The position numbers were made by a program, and so were the translations under genes. Shown in pieces: positions 33,074 to 45,646 of a stretch of DNA of 64,000 nucleotides. The notes beneath the pieces are model-generated. The model had not been told where the DNA came from. It saw nothing but the letters and a program-made list of their open reading frames with translations, and ran no database searches. The stretch comes from Moniliella sp. 'wahieum' (taxonomy: Eukaryota; Basidiomycota; Moniliellomycetes; Moniliellales; Moniliellaceae): assembly GCA_003971905.1 (NCBI GenBank), contig RSEE01000041.1, positions 372,001-436,000 on the forward strand, in the 5' to 3' direction. The number at the start of each line of letters is the position of its first letter. The stretch's first letter is position 1.

Positions 33074-34857
33074 TTGTGCCTAATACACCTGAGAGGAAGT
33101 ACAGTAACCCCAGGCCGGCCAGAGGCGAGGAGACGCTGAAAGGTACTAAGTGCGCGGGAATAGCGTGGTGCGGGTGTCGATGGAGGTTAGAGAAATCCGA
33201 GGCGAGAGGAGTGACGCGGTGACGCGGTGACGCGCGAGGCGTGACTGAGGTGATCTGTGCTTGGTGATGTGGCGGGGTGGTGGCTTAGCTAGGTGTGCGG
33301 TGTTGGTAGCGACGGCTGATGTGTCGAAAAGGTAGTACGCGCTGTGAGGACCGAGGATGGAGCGGGTCCTGGTTAAACTGTTTGGAATGGTAGATGCCCA
33401 CGGAGCTGGCGAATTGTGTTGTTTTGTGCCGGCGGGGGGCATGTGATGCCACCAGCGCGCGGGAGGATGAAAAAGTGGAGGTGAGGGGTTGCTACTGCCC
33501 AGCCTGAAGGTGCCTGGCCAAGGCCACGACGGGAGAGTACCACCAAGTAGGCAAGACAACCGAGGGAACGCACGCGGGGACAGAGCAGGTGGTTAGGGGG
33601 GGTGCGGAGCTCAGGAGCTCACACGATAAGCGTGTGGGTCGAACACTGTGCTACAAAAGGACGCTCGGATGCCCTGGTGAATAGCACTGCAGGGAGGGCG
33701 GCAAGGCGCGTGGCAGTCGAGGCCGAAGAGGAGCAGGTGTGGGCGGGGAGATGGCGGAGCGTGGGGAGGGTGGAGGGGGGGTGGGGGTGGATGGGAGTGG
33801 CGGTGAAGGAGGGGGAGGGACAGGGTTATAGTGATGGTGGCGCGGCCCAAACAACGCTCCGCAGCACTGCTGTGTGCTTTGAGATTGAGAGCTGAGCCTC
33901 AGCGCTGGGCTTTGAACCGAGAGGAAGGGTACACGTTTAGACGGGACGGAATAGGGGGACAGTGGTCATTTAATACGGTACTATTAGGCCCTATGCGCTA
34001 CGCTTTCTAAGAGCGGATGACGTCGATGACGCTGAGGAAGCGGCCACCTTGCCCCATCTCCCCAGCCCATCCAGCCAACACATCCGTGCAACGCATTCGC
34101 CTCCCGCACAGCATAGGTTTGCGATGCAATGCGCCATCCGGTCGGTGTGGCTTTGCGACAGAAGGGTCACCGGGCTGGACAATGCCGAGAAGACGATGGT
34201 TGCCGGGTATATAGGCAGCACAGCGTGCACCCATCTCCGATCGTGGATCTCCTGCCCTGCCCGGCTTGGCGTCTGGTGCCTGCGTACCGAAGCGTTAGCA
34301 AGGTGGTGACAGGCAGCATAGCATTGGGCGATAGAGGGGCAAGTCGATTCTAGTAGACGGGACAGGGCGCAGCGTTGTGCGCAGCACAGCACTGGCGCGG
34401 GTGCCTAGTCTGGTGACGCGAGTGACGACAGTGGCCAGCTGCCAGTGACTGAGTAGTGAGACTGCCGTGTTGCGTTGCCCTGTGGGCCGCCGTTTTGCCA
34501 CCCGAATTGCCCCAGCGCCGCATCCCCGGCGTAGGCATCGCCTACCATGCTCCCATCCGCTGGCCCGTCCCTCTCGCCATCGAGCACCATCGACCTTCTC
34601 CGGTCGGCCAGCGGGGCAACTGCAATATAGCCAGCGTTCACACCGCCACCGGCCTCAGGCTCAGGAGCTTAGCAACTGGCCCACGGCCTCTGGCCTTACG
34701 GTTACCAGCTACCGGTTACCCTCACAGAGGCGTCACGTATGTTACACCGTCGCGTACGTACTGTCGCATCTCATTTAATTTGTATCCACGTACAAAATGT
34801 CAGTCCCACGGTGGCCAATAGTAAAGAGGAGAGGAAGTGCTATCGGATGACATTCTT
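33074..34857. other. Gene-poor region
   Basis: No gene recognised. Contains GTGACGCGGTGACGCG short repeats (about 33213-33233) and G-rich tracts near 33770-33825. Several short frames are open on both strands without protein-like features. Confidence 0.4.
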
Positions 34858-35147
34858 AGTGCCTTGGCAGCCCTCCGCTTGCTTCTGTTGGAGGGTAGTG
34901 CTGGGTTCCCTTGCACGGCCCTCGGGGGATCGCGGAAAGAGTTCGCTCGCAGGGCGCGCGAGCCCTGCTCGCTTCATTTCCTTCTCTCTTGACGCTCACT
35001 TAACAGGGCGGAAGAGTCCGCTCGCAGGGCGCGGCGCCCTGCTCGCTTCATCTCCCTTCTCTCTCTCCTATCCTTCCCTTCAAGCTTCAACTCAGATGTT
35101 ACCTGAAGACTTGTGGCTCACCCCTTTGCCTCCATGCCTGTCTGAAG
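34858..35147. repeat. Dispersed ~275-bp repeat with GC-rich hairpin, copy B1
   Basis: First of two tandem units; the second starts at 35148 with the same CCTCCGCTTGCTTCTG word (period about 276 bp). Inside B1 the block CGCTCGCAGGGCGCG..GCCCTGCTCGCTTCAT occurs twice (34950s and 35010s). It is related to 17255-17533. Confidence 0.8.
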
Positions 35148-35424
35148 CCTCCGCTTGCTTCTGTAGGAGGGGAGTGATGAGGTTCCCTTGCACGGCCCTC
35201 TCGGTGGATCGGTGACGCTCACTTAACCGGGCGGAAGAGTTTCGCTCGCAGGGCGCGCGCGCCCTGCTCGCTTATGCCCCTTCTCTCTCTGTCTCCTTCC
35301 TTCGATTCAGATGTTGCCTGAAGACTTGTGGCTCACCTCTTTTGCCTTCACGCCTATCTGAAGGCTGCTTGCCATCATCCATAGGATCGCGAGTGCTCCC
35401 AAGTCGCACTCTATCCTTCCATCT
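35148..35424. repeat. Dispersed ~275-bp repeat with GC-rich hairpin, copy B2
   Basis: Contains a perfect 20-bp palindrome GCAGGGCGCGCGCGCCCTGC near 35250, flanked by GCTC/CTCGC. It ends with the ATCCATAGGATCGCGAGTGC block shared with copy A at 17498-17517. Confidence 0.8.
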
Positions 35425-35545
35425 GCCCAGTCGCGCGAGCCTTCCATCAGCCGCGTCGGTTCTCGTACCACAGCGTGTCGCGTGGGTTCCTTTCACAGCC
35501 ACTGCCATGCCTCAGGCCTGGAAGTGTCTGTCCGTTCCACTGCAT

Positions 35546-35922
35546 CTACCCGTCGCTCAGCCCGGAGGCTTCAGACACGTTACTACCCTCCAGCCGGCGT
35601 ATACGCAGCCTTGCCACGCACGCAGGCCGCCCTCTGGACCATCGATCATCCTTGCTCATCCTTCCACCAATTCCCTTTGCCCACCCCCCTCTTCTTGTCC
35701 TCCCCCCCTCTACTTGTCCTTCCCCCTGCACCTTATTTTTGTCGCAAAGACCCAGTTGCTTTCCACATCTCTCCTCCTTGCTCCACAGCTCCGCGGCGGC
35801 CTTGTGGCCAGGCCGACGGCAGTGGGGGCACAACCGTGGGCGTGGATTGAGGGGGCACTTGAAGCAGTGTGGTCGATGGTGCCGCAATGGGGGCACCGGC
35901 GGTGAGTACGGGTAGGGGGCAT
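35546..35922 (-). other. Possible zinc-knuckle (CCHC-type) coding fragment
   Basis: On the minus strand one frame reads RRCPHCGTIDHT (CX2CX4H) and another HCFKCPLNPRPRLCPHCRRP followed by GHKAAAELWSK (again CX2CX4H), then a Gly/Lys-rich basic stretch to 35546. The pattern recalls tandem zinc knuckles, as in nucleic-acid-binding proteins. The frames differ, no start is clear, and the fourth ligand of the second knuckle is not seen, so this is tentative. It may belong to a host gene or to an old element. Confidence 0.3.
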
Positions 35923-35968
35923 TTTAAGGGAGTGGAGGGACGCGTCGACGCGACTCTGTCATATGCCC

Positions 35969-36172
35969 GATTATTGGCGAGCCAGCCCCACCCAGCCAGC
36001 AGTAGGGTTGGGATCGGGAGCAGTAGGGTTGTTGGCAGATTCTGATGGGTACTCCGATATGGAACTAAAGGATTATTGGCGAGCCAGCCCCACCCAGCCA
36101 GCAGTAGGGTTGGGATCGGGAGCAGTAGGGCTGTTGGCAGATTCTGATGGGTACTCCGATATGGAACTAAAG
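35969..36172. repeat. 102-bp tandem duplication, in frame (34 codons)
   Basis: Two copies, 35969-36070 and 36071-36172, differing by one base that I can see (GGGTTG versus GGGCTG). The period is a multiple of three. On the plus strand each copy encodes 34 residues starting DYWRASPTQPAVGLGSG and ending DSDGYSDMELK, inside an open stretch from ATG 35963 to 36340. Confidence 0.9.
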
Positions 36173-37821
36173 GATATGAGGCTGCGCTGGCTGAGGTTCC
36201 TATATAGCAAAGCTAGTATACTTCCCCCCCTCTCTCAATGTCTCTTCATGCTGAGGAGACGAGGAAACCATCAGAGATTATCGATGATCGATGACCCGGT
36301 ATGCTTTCGGGGGAATACAAGACAAGGAGACACAATTTAAACTTGGGAATGACACAATCGAGTCGAAGAGATCCCAAGGGAAGATGTCACAAAGCCCCCC
36401 GAGGACTTGACTTTTGCTCTGATGGCTTATCGATCATCTCGTACAAAGTATATCCTTCTCTCTTTTCTCATCCCAAGGCGCACATGTATCACAAGGGTAG
36501 TGATATAATGTCGAAAAGGGAGTGGTTCCATGAGGATGTGCCATGTATACATGACGCGCATGATAAAGTGGAGGGGGAGGGAGTGGCTTTTGCGTGTACG
36601 CGGGGGGGATAGAGTGTGTTTCCGTGCAATTCAATATAGTTAGCGAAGAGCAGACGATGTGCGTGGTATATACTGCGGGGACATATCTACTAATACACCC
36701 TATGTTGGTGAAGCAGACAAGCAATGCCTCTCCTGATGCATTATTGACGGGAATTAATATGGAGAGGACCGTCTTTTGCATATAGTGCGAGAGAGGCAAG
36801 GTCCTCAAGTCTGTGCTCTCCATCCGGGATGCCCATGATTTCTATGAGAACCAGTTGTGGGGAGAAAAAGAAGGAAGACGTAATACGGATGAGGTACCGT
36901 GGGCGCGAATAAGGGCCAGGAAAACGTTTGATGAATCACAGGGGTGGAGGTTGATCACATTTGGTGAGACCCTTGGGGACAAGGGAGGAACAAGGCATAT
37001 GCATCCCAACGGACGGTACCCGGTAACACACGAGAGAGAGATATGAACGTTTCTTCGTACGTTCACCACATGCAGGCCCCACGATTGAACAGTGACTACT
37101 ACTAGAGTGACTCATCGTACTCATCCCCCTCACCAATCTTCTTTCTAGCCTGTATCCCATCCGTCGTCCTCGGGCCATCCATGCATTTATACTTATTGTT
37201 CGACCCATATAACCTGCCCACAGTCGACTGCTCTACCCCAACTCATGATCCATGCCGTCATGCCGTCTCTAGCCCATCCATCCCAGTTCTGACTGAACCC
37301 CGATTCCCCCGTCAGACTGGTTGCTTGTCTTATTCAATCCGAATCGAGATCCGAAACAGATATGATGGATTTGAGTGGTAATAGGGGCGAGAGCCAAGAG
37401 AAAGAGTAGCGATCGGAAAGAGAACAGAAACGGAAAGGGCAAGAAAGAAAAAGAGAAAAAGAGAAAGAGAACGGGAACGGGAACGGGAAAGAGAAAGAGA
37501 AAGAGAAAAGAGAGAGAGAAAGAATCAAGTGGAGCTCCTGCACACGAGAAGAGATGGAGGGAGGTGGTGCAGGCGCATAGGGATCCAGGCACAGAGGAAG
37601 AAAAGCGACACTTTGATGGGTTGAGAGGGCGAGGAGAGATGGGGAGAGACGACGAGAGAGAAGAGACGGAAAGCAATACCATCCGTGCCCACAGGGCGCA
37701 GGCAGAGATTACGTTTGGGTTTCTCAGGGATCCGGCCAGAAGCAAAACAAGCGGTCGGGGAAGCTCCCCAGCCGATGGGTATACGCCCCGTAAGCAGAAG
37801 GGCAGACCCAAGTGCCCGAAA
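36173..37821. other. Intergenic region downstream of the bromodomain-BAH gene
   Basis: No gene recognised. 37430-37525 is a purine-only tract (GAAAGAGAAAGAG and GAACGG repeats) in the 3' flank of the minus-strand gene; on that strand it is a long pyrimidine run. Confidence 0.45.
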
Positions 37822-40447
37822 CTAGGCCAGCTCGGCAAAAGGCAAGAAGGTCTGCTGGAGAGGGGAGAATGGCGGCGGCTCCTCTTGCTCTTCGGCAAGC
37901 GGGAAAAACTTGTCGAGCGGGCTGAACATGACACCGGCAGAGGGAGCAAGGGGTCCTTGTTCAGGTTCCACCCTCGCGATTCCACCATCGAGCACACCGT
38001 CTCGTCCGAGTCAGACAGAGGCACTTCGTCCAGGTTCAACTCGGTTGCGCCCGTCGTCTCGGTAACAGGCACCGGCGCAGGCATCCCTTCGTACGGCTGA
38101 CGGAGGAAAGTGAGCGAAGCGTCGAACGACTCGCGACGGAGGACCTTGGGGTCCAGCCGAGTAGCAGCAGCATGCACTTGGCCGTCCGACTGCAGCTGCG
38201 CAACGGGCCACTCGAGTGGCGCCGCCCAAGGCGCCGGCGACGGGGACAGAAGCCGCTCCAACGGACCGAACACGCTCGCCCGCATGGTCGAGGGCGAACC
38301 GGAGACAAGAGTGGGACTGGGGTAACAGGCTCCCACGCCGAGGGAGACGAGGCAGAAGATGCAGCGGCAATCGAGTCGGGGGAGGCCGTGAGCGAATCAA
38401 CAGTGAGCTCGGGAATAATTTGCTCGGACGAGGCGGTCTGCGGCCGTGCGAGGGGCTGTTGGTCAGCGCACGCAGACAGGTCGAGCGAGGGAGGCGGGGC
38501 TGCCTCGGTCAATGTCAACGGCCAAGAGTCGGTTTCGCCCGACACTGAATGAGCCCGCTGGTCCACTACCTGCTCCGGGCCAAGCCAACCGACGGGCACA
38601 GCCGGTTGGGAGAAAAGATCGGGCATCGTGTTGGAGCGCGGCTTGTCCCCCCCCAAGTTCCCGTCGGGGACGGAGAGAAGCCCCAGACCCGTACCAGCCG
38701 ATTGCGGCAACTCTGTGCTCGGCGACGGAGGTAATCCCGCCGTGGGAGATAACAAGGGCGCCGTGACGAACGGTAGCATTGGCATCTGCGGTGACGTGGG
38801 CGTGGGCAGGAGGCCCATTGGCGCGCCCGACACAAAAAGAGGCGGAGCAAGCGTGCTCAGCGGCTCTGTCGCGGTATGCCGACGGCGAGCAAGGGATGAG
38901 GGAACGGCCGCCTCCTTGTTTGGTCGCGGCGTCTTCAGGGACTCCATGGCGGAACGCTTGCGGTTCATGTGGACAGCATCGGCGTGCGAGGGGCGTTGAG
39001 GCTCATGGAGGGGTTCAGGAACAAGGAATCCTGGCCCGCTAGCATCGCCAGTGAGGAAGGGCGAAGGCTGCCTCTTGGGCAAGACCGGCTTGGGAAATGA
39101 ATCCATGGGGACTTCAACCCCCCGGAGCTCCTCAGGAATGCACGAGTTCCACGACTTGATCTTGTTGAATTGCCGGGTCTGGTCGTTGTATCGGAACTCG
39201 GAGACGTACAACTGCTGCGTCTCACGGTCCCACACCTCGGTTGTTGGACGACCACGAATGTAACGGGTGTAGAACATGACGAAGCAACGTTCCAGAATGT
39301 CCTGTACCTTGTGATCCACCATGAGCCCTGTCTTGAAGACCTCATTGGGGATGAACTGACGCGAGGGTGGGTGGACGGTCTCCTCGGGACGGTGGTACCA
39401 GCAGACTGAGACGTAGTATTGCCCAGAGCGGGCCAAGGCAGATTTGCTGGTTGAAGATGCCACCTCGTGCCCCGAAGGCGCCTTTTGAAGTACCTTGAAA
39501 ATTTGGCCGACAATGGGCTTGCTTGGGTCAGAAGGGTTGAGCAGATGCACCCAATCACCAACCCGGTACGTTTGACCTTTGAAATTAACATGGTCAAACA
39601 CCACCTTTTCGCGATTGTGCAGACGCGCGTGCGAAAGCAAGTCGGCCGCGGACGATGCCAGCAGCTCGGACGAAACGGGCCCGAGAGGACCATCTGCTAC
39701 GAACGGGTGGGTGCTGCCTCACCCGGCCCAACAGGCACCGAGGTAAAGGGTGTCGGCTGCACTGAAGCGAGGTGGGTAACGGAATCCATGTGTGCTTCAA
39801 TTGCCTCCACCGAACTTTGGGCAGGCCAAGCAACGAGCTCAAAGTAGATGTGCTGCAGACGAGCCACTTGGCCGTAGGTAGAGGTGCCAATCGGATTGGT
39901 GAGGCGGGCGTTGGCAAAGAGGTGCATCATGTCCTGCTCAAACTCAACAGGCGAGCTATACGCCTGCCGGTCGATCTTTGCTTCAATGACATGAAGAGAG
40001 ATGGGATGGGACACCTACTCGAATCACAAAAAAGGAGAAAGGGTCAGACATCCTGGTTAGCCGTCATAAAATACGCTGTAACGTACCTTGCTGTAGTACT
40101 CCGCATCCGTGGTCGGGTCTGGGCACAAGGCCAGATCATGGAGAGCCATGAAGGGCGCCGGGTCCCGCGGGTGGGGAGCGGGGGAAAGGTCGACGAGGTG
40201 CTGGAAGACGGAGGCGTAGATGGCATGGGCCTGAGCCCGGGCCACATCGGGCACGTCCGAGAGGCGGCGGGAGATGGAGCCAGAGGTCGGTGGGGCTGGG
40301 GGTGCGCACAGCGGCAACAGGCTGGTGCGAAGGAGGCAGGGTCTGATGCGCGAGCTGCTGCGGCATGGGGGGGGGGGTGGGGGTGGGGGCGGGGCCGGGG
40401 GCAGGGGCGGAAGCAAGAACACTGGGGACAGCAGGAGCGGCGGCCAT
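37822..40447 (-). CDS. RSC1: Bromodomain-BAH chromatin-remodelling subunit (RSC1/RSC2 / polybromo-like)
   Basis: RSC/PBAF-type SWI/SNF subunit that reads acetylated histones in the nucleus. From ATG 40447: a Pro/Ala-rich N-terminus, one bromodomain (about 40260-39840: IYASVFQHLVDL, PTTDAEYYSK, VSHPISLHVIEAKI, DMMHLFANARLTN), then a BAH domain (about 39600-39200: VNFKGQTYRVGDWVHLLNPS, VGQIFKVLQKAPSG, VCWYHRPEETVHPPSRQFIP, EVFKTGLMVDHKVQDILERC, FYTRYIRGRP) and a long Ser/Pro-rich C-terminus ending EEQEEPPPFSPLQQTFLPFA just before the stop at 37824-37822. A 72-bp intron at 40086-40015 (GTACGT ... GAGTAG) splits the bromodomain at YYSK|VSHPIS. Yeast Rsc1/2 have two bromodomains; only one is visible here. 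Frame changes around 40260, 39700, 38200 and 37950 look technical. Confidence 0.85.
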
Positions 40448-43400
40448 GGTGTTCAGCGGGGGGGCGTGAGCGTGAGCGTGATCAAACGAATGTGTGTGTG
40501 TGGTCGAGGACCAGGGCGGGGGACGCCTGCCGGCAGGCGAGGGAGGGGGGGAGAGGGCCAAAAGAATGTGGGTGGGGCGCAGAGGCCAGCGAGTTGGGGG
40601 AGGTGGAGGCAGGGATCGCCGTCGTCGGGGGGGTCGAGGACAGCGGGACGGATGGCAGAGGGGGCGGTGGTGGTGGTGGAAAGCAAGGATGGGCCGATGG
40701 GGCGGGAGAGGAGGAGTAGGTGACTGGGGCACTGGAGCAGCTGGGAGCGGTGGGGCTGGCCTGGCTGCATGCCGCACCAGGCGCCAGGGCGCTGTGCCGG
40801 GCGGGGCCAGGCGGGGCGGGGCGCGGGGCAGTGTGAGGCAGACGGGGAGGGAGGGACACTGTGCGGGTGCGTGCCTGGAGCTGCCGTTTGCTGCCTGGGC
40901 GTCCTGGGACTGCCTAGTGCTGCCTAGTGCTGCTTGAACGGTGAACCCCCCCCGCCCCTTGCGTGGCGCAAGCAGGGTATGTGCAGCGGCCAGAGCAGCA
41001 GCACGCCAGTGTGGGCGGTGGTCAGCGGTGGGCCACCGGTGATGGCGGATGGCTGATCGATGATGCCTGGATGCGCTGACGCATGCGCAAAGCACACGAG
41101 ACACCCACCGCGGTTGGGCGAGTTTTCGCTGCCCGTTGGTGCCCGGGGCGTTGTTGGCCAACCCCGCCACACCCCAACCGCCGCCAGCGTGGGCCACCGT
41201 CCAGCGGCAGTGGCCTGGTGGGGGCGTTGGTCGTTGTATGCCCTGAGGCCTGAGGCCCTGGGGCGCTGAGGCGTGGCTATTGAATGGGAACGCACGGGAA
41301 AGCACGGCGCCCTTTCCGGCCGTGGGCGTTGCAGGACCAGGGAACAGCTGATCCTGATCGACTGACCTGCGGGGCCTGCCCATGCTCAGGCGTTTAGGGC
41401 TCAGCCGACGCAGGGCCTCAGTCTTGCGTGTTCCCCACCAGGGACTGGGCTTGGAAGAACAGTGGGCGTGGCATTAGGCTCTCATTTGTTGTTCTCCCAG
41501 TGCCAGAACAAATGACTGGCATTGAGGTGCTGCGTGAGGCCGAGGACGGCATGAGGCGTTGGTAGGGCCAGGGCAGGCAGCTCATGCATCATGCATCATA
41601 TGCTACCGATCATCGATCAGTGCAGATCCTCTCTGGCATCGTGCATGGTGGGCTATGGCGCCGCTGTGGCTGGACAGGGCGACGCGCACCGTTTGGGATG
41701 TGTGGCCGACTCAGGAAGCGGCAGGTCTCGATATCCTGGCACAGGCGCATGCCTGCGGTGGGCAGGGTGCCGACCCCCGAGTCCTCGGATGTCGGACAAT
41801 CGATCATCGATAATCGATAAGAGCTCACATGTCGCATGCCACAGCGGCGTGGTGCCCCTTTTTGCCCGTCTTTGCCTGTTTTGCCTGTTTTTGCCCGGCG
41901 TGCTCCACACAGAATTCAGCTGGGTGGGTCACCGTCACATGTCACACCAGTCGATGGCACACAGCCCGTGTCCCATGCCACGCCATCACAGTCAAGGCAT
42001 GTCACATGTCACATCCAGGGTCACATGGTCACAGCCGTCACACGTCAACTTCTGCGAGCCCAACATGCTATGTGATCGACACGTGATCGATGATCGATCT
42101 GATTAATGATTCGCCTCTTTCTTTTTCACGTACACGGCAGGTATAGCGAAACAGCAGGCACATTCCGTTCCCTAGGCTTTATTGCTTCTTGCGTAGCTCA
42201 AGTGCGGCATAGCAATACGACGCCAGCCATGCTGCTGATGCTCACAGTGCCCCTTCGTCGGGTGCAGAGAGAGTGGCGTCGCCAGAGCGGATAGCAGATG
42301 GAAATACAAAACTCAGGAGCACATTTTGTACTTCCACAGATACATCGCCCACCTTTTCACACACCTCTCTCGGGATCCTTTGATTAGCCTTTGATTGTTC
42401 CCATTCAATTCACTCGCTAGGCATAGTTGGGCAGAGCATTTTATGCTTTCGCACCACCACCACAGCTCGCCCGCAGGCCTGTGGTGGTGGCGACTGGCTA
42501 CCTACATAGTGTCCCCGTGTAGGTGTTGTTGCCAGATTGGGTTAGGCTATACAGCCGCAACTATTAATGCAACGCTTTTGCACCATAATCACGCCTGGAT
42601 GACGCTTGAGGTCAAGCTTAATCCTGAAGGCCACACATCAGCACTCCTGAGTGTGGACCCCAGGACTCCAGAGCTCATCAACAGAAGAGTAATACTTCTT
42701 TGCTCATCTCCAAAACAGTAAGCAAAAGGAGGATCATCTCGATCATCCAGCACTCTCAGATCTCACCTTTCACCGGCCGGCTCCCTCCCCCACCTTCCCC
42801 GCATCTTCTATCTCTCTCCCGGCGCATTTGTCAACACTATTATGAACGCCACTCCCTATCAAAACATATATTCTTTCGTCTTTGTAACCGAGAGACTGAG
42901 TCATAAAGCATAACCGTAACCCGCCTTAGTCCCCATTTTCCGTCCCCATTGTTCCTTTTTGACGAAGAAGACTTACCGTCGAGCGTGCTTCTCAATTAGC
43001 CACAAGCATTAACTCCGCAACCAATGCCAAACTCTTTACCATTATTGTCTTGAGGGATGGAGTGGTCGTCTTTTCTGGCTCCCAAATCCGAGACGGCCAG
43101 TTTGGCCGCTTTGTAACCACCATCGCATCTATTGATAAAAGAAGGAAAGTTGCTTTGGATGCACATCAGAGGAACTTTTTTGATCAATGGGCCTGTGACG
43201 CCCATGTGACGCGCACATTGTTCCTTTCACCCCCGCCTCCCAGGAAGATAGACTAAGAGGTGGTCTGTCTCAAGGCAAGCAGGCTTCTGATAATACTGGC
43301 TTGCTTCGGGACACTAGTTGATCCTGTCATCAGTGGTAACCCTGACTCATGTGGCAGAGTGCTGGCCTCTTTATAGGGGGTGGTGGGAGGGATTTGGCCT

Positions 43401-45266
43401 GTGTGGCATTATGATAGCTACCCTAACCCTGGGGTACCGCGAACGGTGGGAAACTAGCAACCTGGGTTATAGAACCACCGTTCAATTCGCCATCTTTCTG
43501 CCCAAGCAGCCACCTCTTTCACGGGCTGCACAGTGGGCGATTCCAGTAAGCCCCCCTCTCGAGTAGTTTTTTGGCGTCCCCATCCGCCGTTGGGGGATCT
43601 ATGGATCCGCCATTCCTTCTCTTGCCAGTGAATAAGAATGCGCAGGGAGCACTACGCTACGTTCGGGAGCACGATCCTCTGTCATCAGGACAGCTTCATC
43701 GGGTATTCACTTCTCCATATCCCCTATGAACATGCCGCCCTAATTCTTCTGTCGAAAGTACAATCTGACGGAAGTTACGCTATTCTTCCTATACTACATT
43801 CAAATACACATGTTCCGCGGTCCTCCCTTTCAACGTCCCGGCTTCGTTTCCCTATAACTTTATAAGGACTCTCGATGGTCGGGATGAGGAACTTTTATTG
43901 GAAGCAGCTCCCATCTGCACTCAAACAGCATGGGGCAAGACATCTCCTTGTGCGTAGCACAGGTGAGAGAGAATATTCCGCCTTGTTACGGGAGCCATTT
44001 TGCAGATGTTGCAGTGTTGAAAACACATTCAAGCCCCTTGTATCCGACACCGTCGGACATATAGCGTCCACGCAACCGTGCCCCACGATGCCATTTTGGA
44101 CAACGCACACCATACAAAATATGTCTGGCATATATGCGCTGTGGACCCATCTATCTCCTTTAACCACAGCTCCCCGATTTACTAATTCTCAGCCTCTTCC
44201 TCCTCTCCAAACGGCCATTCGAGGGTATCGGCACTGTTCTTGTATTCTCTCACATGTCACCATTCGGCACCGTCTCTCTCTTCATCCTTCTTCCCCCAAA
44301 ACGTTATTACGGGTACCAACCAAAATCTTTACCAGATGATTCGTGTGGATGTGGTCCCGACATTTCCCACGAAATCTGTTTTTCTTCCCCGACCAGTGTG
44401 TTTGTATGGCGGTCAGCTGGGCCTACACCGGCCGTTCCTGTATTGCTGATTGGGTACGACGAACGACGCAACGGTGGATGCGACAGCAAAAGGACTGTGG
44501 CTGTTGGCGCTGTGAACGGCGATCCTGTATGATCTGGTATAACCTCTATCAATGGAAGAAGCGGTTCAGAGAGCCAAAACCTGTCTATTGCCCTGGTGAA
44601 GACTCGGTCCACTTCATCTTTTGTTCTCTCTCCAACCCGATTTCCTCGATCCGACGTGTCCAGAGAGGGTGGTGGAATCCCCGGACGCAAGTGCCCATCT
44701 CACCTGTCTGTCTTTCCGATGTACCCAAACCCCTACCTACCCACTTGCCTAACCCTTCCAATGGAATCTCCCATCTTGCTTCTGATGCCCAATCGGATCC
44801 GAACGGGTCTGTGGTGAGTCGTAACCCCGCCGCAGGGGGCATTCATTACGTATAGCCCATGAAGATATATGCTACAAACATCACTCTTGCCGGGGTGCAC
44901 AGCGAGCCGGATGGTTCTTGCTGACGATTGAGATGGCGATGAAGCTGGAATGTTCTTATGAAAAACTCTTCCCGCATTCATGTTCGTCACTATAGTCGGT
45001 TTGTCATCTATACAATCGTCCTCATCACCCTCTCTGCGATTATCGCAGTATACTGTGCTCAGTAATAGTGTGCATTTCTGACCCGGTTCATGCTTCGCCC
45101 TACATCCCATTCGTCTGGATAGAGATGTGAGAGACCTGATAGGTGTGTTTGGTGCATACCACGTGCGGGAGAACCTTCCCATTGTGCCTCCCTCAACTTC
45201 GGTTTGCTCCCTGCTATTAGTTAGTCTTCCATCATGGCCACGTTCTAGGGCTGCAAATTAGCCAAC
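40448..45266. other. Long gene-poor region upstream of the bromodomain-BAH gene
   Basis: No gene recognised in about 4.8 kb. 41580-42100 is rich in short words: CATGCATCATGCATCAT (41583), ATCGATCATCGATAATCGAT (41799), four GTCACATG octamers (41934-42027) and GATCGATGATCGATC (42081). A Cys/Trp-rich open stretch at 44343-44855 (plus) was considered and not accepted as a gene. Confidence 0.45.
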
Positions 45267-45338
45267 GCTCGGCTGGCGCAAAGGTAGCGCATCTCTCTCC
45301 TAAAGAGAAGGTTGTGGGTTCGAGTCCCACGTCGAGCT
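45267..45338 (+). tRNA. tRNA-Arg (CCT), intronless
   Basis: 72 nt. Acceptor GCTCGGC/GTCGAGC (one G-T pair), D-arm GCGC-AAAGGTA-GCGC, anticodon stem TCTCT/AGAGA with loop CTCCTAA (anticodon CCT), T-arm GTGGG-TTCGAGT-CCCAC, discriminator T. A run of T follows directly as Pol III terminator. All stems pair. Confidence 0.95.
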
Positions 45339-45646
45339 TTTTTTGTTTTTGAAGCTTCACATGTAAACAACGCATAGTCAGACATTGGGTCGTCGTCCCG
45401 GTGACTCTGTTGCCACCGATTTGCAAGCTTCATCACTACGAGGAGTAACTAGTAACCTCCGTTCGTAGCACCTGCCGCGAGCTTCACCAGCAAGCATCAA
45501 GGTCGACCGACGACTATCTGCAGACGTCTAGTACAGTCCCGGACACCAGCCCAAACCCAACCTTTCGTGGCTACCGACCAAGAGCTATGGCGACCCTATC
45601 CGTCAAAGGGGGAGATATACCAGAATCGATCGAATACGTAACGCCA
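45339..45646. other. Short intergenic region between tRNA-Arg and RPT6
   Basis: Nothing recognised beyond the T-run terminator at its start; it is the 3' flank of RPT6. Confidence 0.5.

Noticed and set aside
40136-41383. Minus-strand open frame of 415 codons upstream of the bromodomain-BAH gene
   Set aside because: Very Pro/Ala/Arg-rich with no domain; the conserved bromodomain reading lies in a different frame over its 3' part, so most of it is a GC-driven open frame.
43321-44340. Stretch of short protein-like plus-strand frames considered as an old gene
   Set aside because: Frequent stops in all frames and no stretch longer than about 25 residues that looks conserved.
44343-44855. Cys/Trp-rich plus-strand frame (GCWRCERRSCMIWYNLYQW)
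   Set aside because: No start context, no signal peptide, no family resemblance, and the rest of the frame is low-complexity; too weak to call a secreted Cys-rich protein.
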